Source: Megalobrama amblycephala
Taxonomy: Eukaryota > Chordata > Actinopteri > Cypriniformes > Xenocyprididae
Direction of reading: 5' to 3'
NCBI RefSeq assembly: GCF_018812025.1
Contig: NC_063061.1
Location: forward strand, 8,774,415-8,838,414
Length of the DNA stretch: 64,000 nt
Below the pieces are notes generated by a model that was given only the letters and a program-made list of their open reading frames with translations, had not been told where the DNA came from and ran no database searches. Positions 33,857 to 44,957 of this stretch are shown here, one piece after another. Both the position numbers and the translations under genes were made by a program. Every line of letters starts with the position of its first letter. The first letter of the stretch is position 1.

Positions 33857-34717
33857 AGACACAGTATGTAAGTTTTGCCGCTAGAGGTCGCTTATTCAAA
33901 ACAATAACAAAGGCTTAGCTTGATGACTCCGTGACTGAGCGTGGAATCATGGGAGTTGTCGTCTTCACCTCCACAGCCGATGGAAAGCAATCCGACAGGG
34001 CTCGGGCAGAAATCTGTGGTATCAGTTACTGTAGTATGAAGCAGGCTGGGCTGAGAGCTGTGGGAGCGGAACGAGGCCAGTGGAGAAAATGCTTATGATA
34101 GCGAGTGCGAAACACCGGTCTCAAGTCCTACAGAGGAGCTCCGCTGCCGCTCCTTTTGTTTTGTTGTTTATGTTTATTTTATGATTAAAGTTACGGTTAA
34201 CATTTGCCGTTTTGGTTCTTCTTTCCTGAACTTGAACTTTGTTAAAGTTATGTTTGATCACTTTCACATTATTTTATTTCGTTCTAATGAAATAGCTGCA
34301 AGTATAAATGGCATGCAATTAATTTGAAAATATATTGTATGGCAGAGAAAATGCTGTATTATTGCTACAACAAATAAAGCTCTTTCTGATTTTGCTATGT
34401 TAGCCACTTGACAAAATAGCATTGTCTCTGAGGCATGGTACAAACATGTTACTCGTGGTAAATCAAGAAAACAAGAGATTCAAAAAATAAGACTAAATGT
34501 GTTGAGCTATATAATAATGATTCGTTTTCTGTCGATAAAGGTATCCAGACAGTTGCTCACCAGTAGAACTGGAAATCAAGGGTATAGCGAGGATATGTCA
34601 CTGACATGCGACGCAATGACAAGGGGCGTTACACTGGTTAAAATTGCTGATTTCTCTGGATTTAAACATTCTTGGAAACATTTGGGATAATGTAAGTACA
34701 CAAGTCAACAACATATA
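33857..34717. mobile_element. Family G element, copy 3, right end lost
   Basis: After TTAA (33853-33856) it starts agacacagtatgtaagtttt and follows the family order ('tagaggtcgcttattcaaaac', 'gcggaacgaggcc'). Near its right end, at a TA, a 1.2 kb palindrome is inserted; beyond that the expected terminus is not found. Confidence 0.8.
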
Positions 34718-35914
34718 CAGTGGCATGAAAAAGTATGTGAACCCCTTGCAGAATCTGTGAAAATGAGAATTATTATAATAAAAAATGCATGTTATTTTTT
34801 GTTTAGTACTGTCCTGAGAAAGATATTTTACATAAAAGATGTTTGCATTTAGTTCACAAGACAAAACAATAGCTGAATTTATTAAAATAACCCCATTCAT
34901 AAGTACGTGAACCATTGATTCTCAATACTGTGTGTGGTTACCTGATGATCTATGACTGTTTTTATGTTTTGTGATGGTTGTTCATGAGTCTCTTGTTTGT
35001 CCTGAGCAGTTAAACTGAGCTCTGTTCTTCAGAAAAATCCTCCAGCTCCTGCAGATTCATCAGTTTTCAAGCATTTTTGCATATTTGAACCCTTTCCAGC
35101 AGTGACTGTATGATTTTGAGATTCATCTTTTCACACTGAGGACAATTGAGGGACTCAAACTCAACTGTTAAAAAAGGTTCAAACATTCACTGATGCTCCA
35201 GAAGGAAACACGATGCATTAAGAGCCGAGGGGTGAAAACTTCTGAATTCAAATATCAAGGTAAATTGTACTTAATTTTTCTGCCGGGAAACATGGAAGTA
35301 TCTTCTGTTGGTTCCGAAGGGCAGTACTAAATGAAAAGCAATGATATTTAAACAAAATAAGAAAAATTGTGACATCTTCATCCTGTTCAAAAGTTTTCAC
35401 ACCCCGACTCTTAATGCATCGTGTTTCCTTCTGGAGCATCAGTGAATGTTTGAACCTTTTTTAATAGTTGTGTTTGAGTCCATCAGTTGTCTTCAGTATG
35501 AAAACACAGATCTCAAAATCCTACAGTCACTGCTGGAAAGGGTTCAAATATGCAAAAATGCTTGAAAACTGAAGAATCTGCAGGACCTGGAGGATTTTTC
35601 TGAAGAACAGAGCTCAGTTTAACTGCTCAGAACAAACAAGAGACTCATGAACAACCATCACAAAACATCAAAACAGTTGTGGATCATCAGGTAACCACAC
35701 ACAGTATTGAGAATCAATGGTTCACATACTTATGAATGGGGTTATTTTAATAAATTCAGCTATTGTTTTGTCTTGTGAACTAAATGCAAACATCTTTTAT
35801 GTAAAATATCTTACTCAGGACAGTACTAAACAAAAAATAACATGCATATTTTATTAAAATAATTCTAATTTTCACAGATTCTGCAAGGGTTTCACATACT
35901 TTTTCATGCCACTG
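34718..35914. mobile_element. 1.2 kb foldback element with TA duplication (Tc1/mariner-like)
   Basis: It begins CAGTGGCATGAAAAAGTATG and ends with the inverse. TA flanks it (34716-34717 and 35915-35916). Arms of about 520 bases (34718-35240 and 35393-35914) pair almost throughout around a centre of about 150 bases. Words such as 'tgatgctccagaaggaaac' occur in both arms. There is no transposase; terminal sequence and target fit Tc1/mariner-type elements. Confidence 0.9.
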
Positions 35915-35916
35915 TA

Positions 35917-38394
35917 CTAAAACTTGTTGCCCTGATTCTAGGGGTGGTCACAAGAAAATTGCTAGGTGCTTACTAAATTGTTGCTTACTGGATCAAGTCA
36001 AAAGATCCCAGTCTGAATCTCTATGATATTTATGTCCCTAGATATGGCTTTATGGGATTAAAAAAGGGGGATTTTCCTCAACAAGCACAAATGTGTTGTA
36101 TGAATTTAGCAGTTTAAACATCTCATTTAGTATAAGCACCACCAATTTCGTAATCACATTAAGGTCACGTGACGTAGGCAGAAGTACCGATCCAGTGTCT
36201 ACATAGCGAATGTGCAAAGACTAAGTCAAACGGCCTTTACAAAAAAAGGTAAAACAACGTCGGAAGATTTTGAAGTTGGAGGAGAAAATGAGATTTTTTC
36301 ACCCTACCGCGGTACTTCCGTCTACGACACTCATGACCTTTCCAACGTGATTACGTAATGTGTAGCACATCGCAGAGCAGTGCAAGATGAGCATTTGTTG
36401 TTAAAAAGTATATATTTTGTATTTTTTTAGAAAATGACAGATCGTTTTGCTAGACAAGACCCTTATTCCTCATCTGGGATCATGTAGAGCGCTTTGAAGC
36501 TGCACTGAAACTGTAATTTGGACCTTCAACCCGTTGAACCCCAGTGAAGTCCACTATATGGAGAAAAATCCTGGAATGTTTTCCTCAAAAACCTTCATTT
36601 CTTTTCGACTGAAGAAAGAAAGACATGAACATCTTGAATGGGGGTGAGTAAATTATCGGGAGATTTGAATTCTGAAGTAAACCAATTCTTTAGCTAATGA
36701 AACTATTGTAAAGTGTTACCGATAAAACATTTATGTCCACCTGGACTTTTTTCAAGAACCCCAAAAATAAAAAAAAATTACAATAGAAAAATATTTTTTA
36801 GCAATAATTGCATTTTTAATTTATGTTTTCATGCTTCACATGAAGCGATGCTCTTCATGTGCTCTATGGCATGTAAATGAAACAATTTTGCGGACCATTT
36901 AAAATTCAGTGGTATCTATAGACAGCAGCTAATACCCCTTTTGTTTTCTTTCATCACTAGACACTTGGGTTTCGCTAAACGCTATCACTAACAAACAACA
37001 GAGCAGGATTAGCAAGCATCTGCTCTAGGTGACTAGCACACTCCTGGTGGCATCAGAAAAACCCATAATGTCGAGCAGCTGTTAGGGACATCTGGACACA
37101 GGTGAGGACGATGCTCTCCCCAGACCGCAGGACTGACGGCTTCCAGTATCACTGCATTATGGAGGTCAAAAGATCATCTCCACTAGCAACAAAGGATTGA
37201 GGATTAGTTTTGTAACATAGGAGGCCCTTTTCGTCTGTGGTGAATGCAAATCATGCAAACAAAAGCGATCGGGAGGTGATGGTCTGTCAGATTAGGGTGT
37301 CTGGACGCACACTTTGGATGCTGCCAATGAATCGCTCCACTCTTCTGTAGAGCAGATGGTATTGTGACGTTTCACAGTTACTATTAAACTACATAATAGG
37401 TTCTTTTAGGCGCTCTTAAGCTGCACCCCCTATTTTTTGGAATAGCTTGGAGTAGCTCAGAATACCTTGTTTTCTTTCAAAGTGACTTTTGACCCAAAGG
37501 TATGATCCTTTAGGACCAAAAGAGGGCAGCATAGCTCTGTTTGATACAAACAGAACTACGCTGATTGAAGATTGGTCACACATATGTAAAAGAACGAGCC
37601 AAAACTATTTGTCAATCTTTGAAAATTTTGAAGTAAACACAATTTTGATATTTAATATAATAATAATAATAATAATAAAATCAAGATTTTTAATTTCATA
37701 ATAAACACAAAAATACAAAACATATTCACAATAGTCAAGGAAACATTTAGTTTTCATACACATGTTTATGGATGACAGATCTCCCAACTGTCTTTTATCT
37801 TATTTATTTTTATGTCTGTTTTGTTGTTTTTTCCCCTTGGGAGTTAGATTGATGCTAATGTTATTACAAACGAATATAGTTGCAGTCATGTTTAATAAGT
37901 ATTTATGTGAATATTCCTGAGCTGACTGTAAATATGATGAAAGAAAATAGTCGCAATGGCTTTTAATTCATTGAAAATGTGTTTTGTGTTTTTCAACTGT
38001 GAAATTGCAGATTTGACATGCTTTTTTACTTGTTAGATGGTTAAAATATATTGTGCTTTGTAAAGAAAATATATAGGTGAAACTTCAAATGCACTTAATT
38101 TACCAATAGGCAGTCAAAAATCATGACTATTTATATTCTGTTGTGTTATTGGCCTTTTATGTATTTTCAAACATAACATTTCATGATCCGCGTACGTTGC
38201 ATCAGAATTAAAACTGCAGGTCTGCTGAAATGAGTACAGTAATTTATTAGTCTGATCATTAAAAACCTAATAGCCTATATACAAAGGGTCTATTCATATC
38301 CTGAATAGGATTTCTCATGCAATACATTATGTTGTTATTTAAAAGTTATTGATACACCACATCTGCCACAGCACAATAAACTTTGAGCAGAGTA
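35917..38394. other. Intergenic with a foldback half, no gene recognised
   Basis: About 36500-36670 resembles the inner and right part of a foldback element ('gaaagacatgaacatcttgaatgggggtgagtaa' in part). About 36960-37340 has no repeat hallmarks and looks like single-copy sequence. An (AAT)n tract is at 37658-37678. No exon is recognised. Confidence 0.45.
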
Positions 38395-38617
38395 CACTGT
38401 AAAAATGATTTTCATGATTTGCTATCAGAACATTTTTTTCATTTGTCACATCAACTTAATTAATGTGGTTCAGATAACATAATATCTTGAGTTTCTGTTG
38501 ATTAAACCAATCGCTGTCATTGTATTAACTCAAATTTTTAATTTCAATGAACTCAAAATTTTAAGGCAACCAGGTAACTTACTTTTTTAAGTTAAACTAG
38601 CAATTCTTTTTACAGTG
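38395..38617. mobile_element. TA-flanked MITE
   Basis: Ends CACTGTAAAAATGATTTTC and, inverted, CACTGTAAAAAGAATTGC, with TA at 38393-38394 and 38618-38619. Its 223 bases, with paired 'aactcaaa' words in the middle, fit a mariner-type MITE. Confidence 0.8.
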
Positions 38618-38764
38618 TAGATGTTATATTCCAGTATACACAGTGGCCTCCAGCCTCTTCAAATCCAACAAATGTGATCTCTTTAAAATCTCAATTGTTT
38701 CTCCCAGACAGCAATAAGGTCAAATGCTTCTCTACTGAAAAAAAAAAAAAAAGATCCAAATCAA

Positions 38765-39620
38765 CAGTCTTAAACTGTCTCTCATTTGTGTCTATTTTTA
38801 GAATTATTATTAGCATTATTTCTTCTTTTTAGGAATTTTAATGTGTACCTGGATGTTGAGGAGTTAACGGATTAGCATTAAATATGCAACACAGGCTCAC
38901 TGGACAACACACTTCAGATATCATAACATAACATAATGGTCTATGACAGCAGGCCTATATATGACATATTGAACGCACTCTCACAGGCACTATTTTGCGT
39001 CAAATTAAATATGAAGGTAATAGCTACTACCAAAGTCTGAAATCAAAGGTCAGAGATCTTAAAGGGATAGTTCACCCAAAAATGAAAAATCTCTCATCAT
39101 TTACTCACCCTCAAGTTGTTCCAAACCTGTATGAATTTCTTTCTTCTGCTGAACGCATATTTTGAAAAAATGTTGGTAACCAAACAGTTGATGGACTCCA
39201 TTGACTTCCATAGTATTTATTTGTTTTTCCATACTATGGAAGTCAATGAGATCCATCAACTGTTTGATTACCAACATTTTTTAAAATATCTTATTTTGTG
39301 TTCGAAAGGGAAAATAAATTCATACAGGATTGGAACAACTTGAAGTTGAGTACATGATGACAGAATTTTCATTTTTTGGTGAACTATTCCTTTAATATAA
39401 ACTCAAATATTATGTAGTTTCCCAATATATCTCTATATTCTTACTGTATGCCAACAATTGTCTCATTTGTATCTATATTTATTATTTTATTTTTAGGTAT
39501 TTCCATCACCGTAATGATTGTCTTGTGTACCTGGATGTCGAGAAGTTAACTGATTGACATTATATGTTTTTTTTGCACATTCCCTTTGGACAAAACACTT
39601 CAGATGAGTCAAAATCTGCT
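38765..39620. repeat. Local tandem duplication with a foldback element between copies
   Basis: Copy A (38765-39055) and copy B (about 39440-39620) share 'gtctcatttgt-tctat', 'tttttagg-attt', 'tgtgtacctggatgt-gag' and 'aca-cacttcagat'. A foldback element (39063-39391) lies between them. Further related pieces are at 41895-42030 and 42105-42250. Confidence 0.65.
39063..39391. mobile_element. Foldback element with TTAA duplications (family F, short form)
   Basis: It starts AGGGATAGTTCACCC and ends gtgaactattcct, flanked by TTAA at 39059-39062 and 39392-39395. Arms meet near 39225 in 'ccatagtatttatttg' and its inverse. At 329 bases it is the most compact copy in the window. Confidence 0.9.
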
Positions 39621-40064
39621 AAGGGGTAATAATTGGAATAAGTTTTTAAAAATTAAAGTATTTACAACAGGATTTGCATTTTCTTGGGTTTAAATAAAAG
39701 ATTTTTGTTATAAGAGACAATGAAAACAGCTTTGTGCATCAAAACCACTCCTTTCCTGGCAAAAAATGAACTTGAGTTTGAAGTCAACGAAATTGCGACA
39801 GCTGAATGTTACATTTTTGACAAGCCAAACATGTCAGTCTCTGAGTATCATGAGAGAATATTTAAGCCACGAAATAAACCTCATTCCATAAAATAAGTAT
39901 AATGAACTAGGAAAAAAGCATGTTTTATAATTACCCAAAAATCAAACATAGTTCACCCCTCACGCAAGTTAAAAACTGGTTGTCGGTTGGAATATTAGAA
40001 GTAAAAACATCAACATCAACACACTCATGGGCATCAAATAAGCTAAGAAATAAATGATTATTAC
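39621..40064. other. Intergenic, no gene recognised
   Basis: No coding motif or repeat boundary is seen. Confidence 0.5.
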
Positions 40065-40229
40065 CAAAGACTATAGAATGACACAAGACGTGTTACTCGT
40101 TTTATTATGAATGAGAGAAAGTGCAACGCGCAATATGGCGGAATAAGTCTACTAAGTAAGAGCCAATCGCTGATTGGTAAAGTCATCGCGTCACTGCAGC
40201 AGCTCCGGTTTCTATAGAAACAGTCAGCG

Positions 40230-40347
40230 TGCATCTCAATCAGCTCCCTAGTTCAGTAGTCAGGGCACTGATCAGGGAGTCGGCCACATTCATTTACATG
40301 GTATACTGATACACGACCTAGGAAGCTAGGGAGCTGATTGAGACGCA
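40230..40347. mobile_element. Palindromic MITE, 118 bp
   Basis: Ends tgcatctcaatcagctcccta and its inverse ctagggagctgattgagacg. It interrupts sequence that is continuous ('aaacagtcagactcg') in the related copy near 8970. Confidence 0.75.
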
Positions 40348-40380
40348 GGGTCAGACTCGTGCCTCTGAAATGATTCACAA

Positions 40381-40600
40381 CCCTGCTGAAAAAAACAGCT
40401 AAAACCAGCTTTAGCTGGTCAGGCTGGTTTTAGCTGGTCTTAGCTGGTCAGGCTGGTCTTAGCTGGTTTTAGCTGGTCAGGATGGTTGGTCTTAGCTGGT
40501 TTTAGCTGGTCTTAGCTGGTCAGGCTGGTTTTAGCTGGTCTTAGCTGGTTTTAGCTGGTCAGGCTGGTTTTAGCTGGTTTAAGCTGGTTTTTTCAGCAGG
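40381..40600. repeat. 'ttagctggtc' minisatellite with inverted ends
   Basis: About twenty units of roughly 10 bases (ttagctggtc and variants) are enclosed by CCTGCTGAAAAAAA and TTTTTTCAGCAGG. The same ends around the same repeat are, as I recall, dispersed in cyprinid genomes, which suggests a mobile unit rather than a simple local expansion. The related locus near 9000 lacks it. Confidence 0.85.
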
Positions 40601-40754
40601 GAAGAGACGCGTATTTAGGACTGCGCATGCGCATTAGGTTGATCCAGCCTGAAAAATACCGTTTTTTGACATGATTCGAGCGTTTAGAAACAAAATATAT
40701 GAGACAGTTGATGTGAGATTTCATTAGTGATTTCAAATATGAAATTTAATCGAA

Positions 40755-41035
40755 AGCTTGGCAAACAGCTTTAGAGAATTTGATGTTTCCCCATTCAAAA
40801 AGATAGGAGCTGCACTTGAATGCCCGAGAGGGAGTGAAATGAAATGTGAAATGACTTGTCTTAAAGGTGAAATGACTTGTCTTAAAGGGACTTTATTATT
40901 ACCTTATGATCCATCTGTTTTCAAATCCACATCATTTGAATATCACAACATTGTCACATCTGTCAAAAATAACGTGCACAATACACTGTAGTGTTTAGGA
41001 GAAGCAGAGGTCCAGCGCATTTCCTTGAAAAACTC
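40755..41035. repeat. Fragment shared with 52920-53060
   Basis: 'ccccattcaaaaag-taggagctgcacttg-atgcccgag' and 'tgaaatgacttgtctta' occur here and at about 52980-53060. The last word is duplicated here in tandem (about 40848-40892). It gives an uninterrupted version of the site where family G copy 4 is inserted. Confidence 0.7.
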
Positions 41036-41063
41036 AAACTACTGGATGTTTTGACTACGTCAT

Positions 41064-41732
41064 CAGTGTTGCCAACTTAGCGACTTTGTCGCTAGATTTA
41101 GTGACTTTTCAGACCCCTTTAGCGACAATTTTTCAAAAAAGCGCCTAGCGACAAATCTAGCGACTTTTTGGACAAACTTCAGTAAATTTTCAAATGTCAC
41201 CAGCACTGTCCTGTGAGCGCGAGGTCTTGCTTTCCCGTTGCCGTCATTGAGTGGCTGAGAGGAGCAGCAGCACCGTTGAGTGCACGGCATCTGACAGACG
41301 TGAATGAGCGAGTACGAGCACACAGTGTTGCCACGGACCAAACACTATTTCTGATTCTCCTTTGTTTTATATTTAAAGAATTTAGTTTGATGGTTTTGAT
41401 TTCCATTTTTCTCGTGTGCTTATTATCACTTATTTTACTCACTATCACAGAGCTTTAGTTCATCCAGTTTCCGAGCTCTCTGAATTCATGTAATTTACAA
41501 ATGTATAAAAATGTCATTCATTATATCATACGCGTTTTGTTGCCGGACAAAAAAATAAATTATATATATATGAGAACAGCTTTATTTGACATTCAGCTAT
41601 ATTATATTATATTGTATTAAAATACAGTAGGCTATGTGAGCACGGATTAGGAGAGAAAACATGTCTAGCGACATTTAGCGACTTTTTGGGCAGGCTTTAG
41701 CTACTTTCCTTTGAAAATAGTTGGCAACAGTG
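41064..41732. mobile_element. hAT element with near-perfect 8-bp duplication
   Basis: Ends CAGTGTTGCCAACTTAG and, inverted, CACTGTTGCCAACTATT. Flanking octamers are tacgtcat (41056-41063) and tacggcat (41733-41740). Subterminal 'tagcgac' words are repeated on both sides. No transposase frame is identified. Confidence 0.88.
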
Positions 41733-41740
41733 TACGGCAT

Positions 41741-43298
41741 CGCTTTCCGAGAAGAGGGAGAAAATGGCGGCCTGAGCGGCAGACGACGATAACATACATA
41801 ATACGTAGGCTAACGCATGTAAGTATAAATTCGGCTGAAATTGAATCGGAATGATCAGGGAAGTGAGCGACATACTTTACACACAGTCTTTTACAGATTT
41901 CCATTGGACAAAACACTAATATAACGGGCTGCTAAAAGTAAACATGACCTAATGATCTAACGTTACATGACAGCAGGGCTACGATACAAGGACATTTTCG
42001 ACATTTTGCGTCAAAATAATATGGAGATATTAATATAAACTCAAACATTTCTCTATGAATTCAGCCAAAAACAAAATACCAGAGCTATTTAATCAATTTA
42101 ATGATAGTCCTGTGTACCTGGATGTCGAGAAATCGGTTGCAAAAAGTAAATATGACCTTATGATCTACGCAACAGCAGCCCTACGACATATTGAACGCTC
42201 ACTCGCAGGACCATTTTGCAATATGGAGTCAACTTTGAAGCGAATAGCTATTAGCTAGACGTCTGACCAGTGTGCTGTTGTTTTCCATGTTCTCACACTT
42301 AACTCAGGCATGCCTCCATGTTGCCAGCGGGACAGCGCACTGATTCGGCACGCGGCAGATGTGGCACAGTGGCGTCTGCCGCTTCTGACTGCAGCTCCCT
42401 GTGTGATGTGACTGAAGAGATGAAAGGCGAGGTTGTTGCTGTGGCGGTAATTACCGCGGATACAAACGGGAACAAAAAGCTGCTTTGTTTGCCATTCTGT
42501 CACCCAATCAGTGGGGTGCGCAAATCTTTCTGATATGTCTGTCAGATTCATGTGAAACTTTTCTTTTCCCCTCTGTCTTAATAAACAAACGGTAAGTAAT
42601 AAGTGTGATGTTACATAGAAGTTCAATTGGCACTCGGTGACTAATATTCAACTTCATGAGCGTGAAATGAGATCCGGGGTGAATGTTTCTTTTGCTAACT
42701 CTTACTTGAGTCCTTTGTTGTTGTTTAATGAAAGTAAGCAATTAAACGGTGAGAGCAACAGCAGTCAACAAACACCTTATTAGTTAGTTGGGACCAACAT
42801 CGTCTAGTTAAGTATATGCTCAATGAATAAATAAAACCCCCTCATTTTTTCCTGTTCTTATTTGGCTTCCTCTGAAGTCTGGATGGAAGTGGCCTACACC
42901 CTACATAACGAGTGAGAGGTGTCATGTAACATTGAATGATTGATTGACAGTGTGGCAGGATGAACTCATGAGCTTCTGTCTTTTAAATAGCTGCCTTATT
43001 TAGGATGATCATTAGCCGGTGTCAGTTTTGAGATGTTCAGAACCTGATGCAATCAGGAGCAACTACTAATTGCAAGCTGTCGTAAGTGGAAGCTTGCTAA
43101 AACGTCTGTTCAAGTAGTTTGGAAGTCAGTGTAATGAACTGGAATTCTGTTTATTAGGCTTCTCTTTTACTCTATAATGACTAATTCAGAAGTGGGTTGT
43201 ATGACCAAAATCTTATATCATGGAGCGAGTTTTTTGGTAACACTTTACAATTTGTTTCAATTTGTTACTTTTACAGCATTTGTCAATCTACATTAATA
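41741..43298. other. Intergenic, with low-copy local repeat pieces
   Basis: Pieces at 41895-42030 and 42105-42250 relate to the duplication at 38765-39620. About 42290-42540 is GC-richer, with no recognised repeat ends. A 123-codon minus frame there (42255-42626) has no domain I recognise. The remainder shows nothing identifiable. Confidence 0.45.
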
Positions 43299-43302
43299 TT
43301 AA

Positions 43303-44027
43303 AGGATCAGTTTACTTTAAAATGAAAATTACCCCAAGCTTTACTCACCCTCAAGCCATAGGTGTTTCTTCTTTCTGATGAATACAATCTGAGTTATTTT
43401 AATAAATATCCTGATGCATCCAAGCTTTTTTAATGGCAGTGAGCGGGACCAATTAGCGTGAAGTTCAAGAAAGTGCCTCCATCCATCATAAACGTACTCC
43501 ACACAGGATTAACAAAGGCCTTCTGAAGCGAAGCGATGCATTTGTGTAAGAAAAATATCCATATTTAACAAGTTATAAATATCTAGTTTCTACCAGACTG
43601 CCTTCCATATTCAGCTTACGTAAAAAGCGTAACTGACATCGTGTCAGTGTTGTTTTTTCTGTAAGTTGAATACAGAAGGCTTAGGACGTAGCACCAGCGT
43701 TTTGAACTGCGAGAGTTTTACACTTTCTTTGTAAGTTGAATATGGAAGGCGGTCTAGCGGAAGCTAGATATTTTACTTTATAACTTGTACATATGGATAT
43801 TACACAAACGCATCGCTTCGCTTCAGAAGGCCTTTATAAACCCTTCGGAGCCATGTGGAGTATGTTTATAATGGACAGATGCACTTTCTTCAGCTCTTAC
43901 TCGTTGGTCCCATTCACTTGCCACTTTAAAGCTGGGATGCGTCAGGATATTTTATTAATATAACTCCGATTGTGTTCATCAGAAAGAAGAAAGTCATATA
44001 CATCTAAAATGCTTGAGGGTGAGTAAA
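43303..44027. mobile_element. Foldback element, family F subtype, right end lost
   Basis: After TTAA (43299-43302) it starts aggatcagtttactttaaaa. Arms pair through 'gaagcgaagcgatgc' and 'aaatatccatat' around a centre near 43660. The right arm stops at 'gcttgagggtgagtaaa', short of the terminus, and is joined directly to another element. Confidence 0.8.
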
Positions 44028-44217
44028 GGCAGGGAGCGCATGATTTAAAGGGGCTGCAGCCTGAATCGGTGTATAGTTAATGATGCCCCAAAATAGGCAG
44101 TTAAAAAAATTAATTAAAAAAAATCCATGGGGTATTTTGAGCTGAAACTTCACAGACACATTCAGGGGACACCTTAGACTTATATTACATCTTGTAAAAA
44201 CTGGTTCTAGAGCACCT
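44028..44217. mobile_element. Right-end fragment of a family C element
   Basis: In inverse orientation to 32455-33420, it holds 'gccccaaaataggcagtt', 'gagctgaaacttcacagac' and ends in agagcacct before TTAA (44218-44221). Confidence 0.8.
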
Positions 44218-44957
44218 TTAATGAACTGCACCTTATTGTAAAGTGTTATCAGTTATTTTACATCATGGAAATGCATTGTAAGCGATATAGCAAATTCTTT
44301 ACTGGTTCAGATTTCTACCATTGTATGATACATGGGTCATTCTACATCTATGTCCCCCATTTAAATATGTGTAAAACAATGACCTCACTGTATTAGCAAA
44401 TGTGTACATTTTGATGAAAACAAAACAAACAAACAAAAATTAGTTGACAATGCATAATTAGATTGATGTCATGCATCAACCCTGTTACCATCATAGTTTT
44501 TGCTATTAGTACAGAAACACTTTTCATAGTGACATTATCATACTTTAAAAATTAAACTCTTCGTGGACAAACTCTCTTTCAACTCTGTTACCATGATTTT
44601 GTTCAGTAAACAACAACACATATTTGAAAACTGCAGTAGAAAAAAACATCCACATTGAATTATCTTTCGAAGATTACTGAATTTGTGACTGAGCAAAATT
44701 GTAGTGCCAAACTAAACTGTAAAACAGTCAACCCTGTTACCCTAATAGATTAATTTATCGACTGAGATTGCACAAACAAACATATCACAGACCTGACAAA
44801 GTTTAAAATAGCAAAAGAATGTACCTCATGTCCACACTGAATTCTCTTTCTAAGAAGCATATAATAGTTTCATGATTTTGAGCACAAGACTTGTAAAGCC
44901 AAATTTAACTGTAAACTCTCAACTCTGTTACTGTAACAGTGAGCTGTGTAGTTGTAA

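Larger units (their letters stand above)
40065..40680. mobile_element. Internal segment of the 8449-9501 hAT family, with two inserts
   Basis: It shares 'acaagacg-gt-actcgt', 'gagagaaagtgcaac-cgc' and 'gcgcatgcgcattag' with the interior of that hAT, in the same orientation, but has none of the hAT termini. It holds a palindromic MITE (40230-40347) and a minisatellite (40381-40600). Either the hAT captured this sequence or both derive from a common older repeat. Confidence 0.7.

Noticed and set aside
42055..42258. 67-codon frame in the low-copy repeat piece
   Set aside because: The related pieces at 38.8, 39.5 and 41.9 kb do not keep the frame open, so coding use is unlikely.
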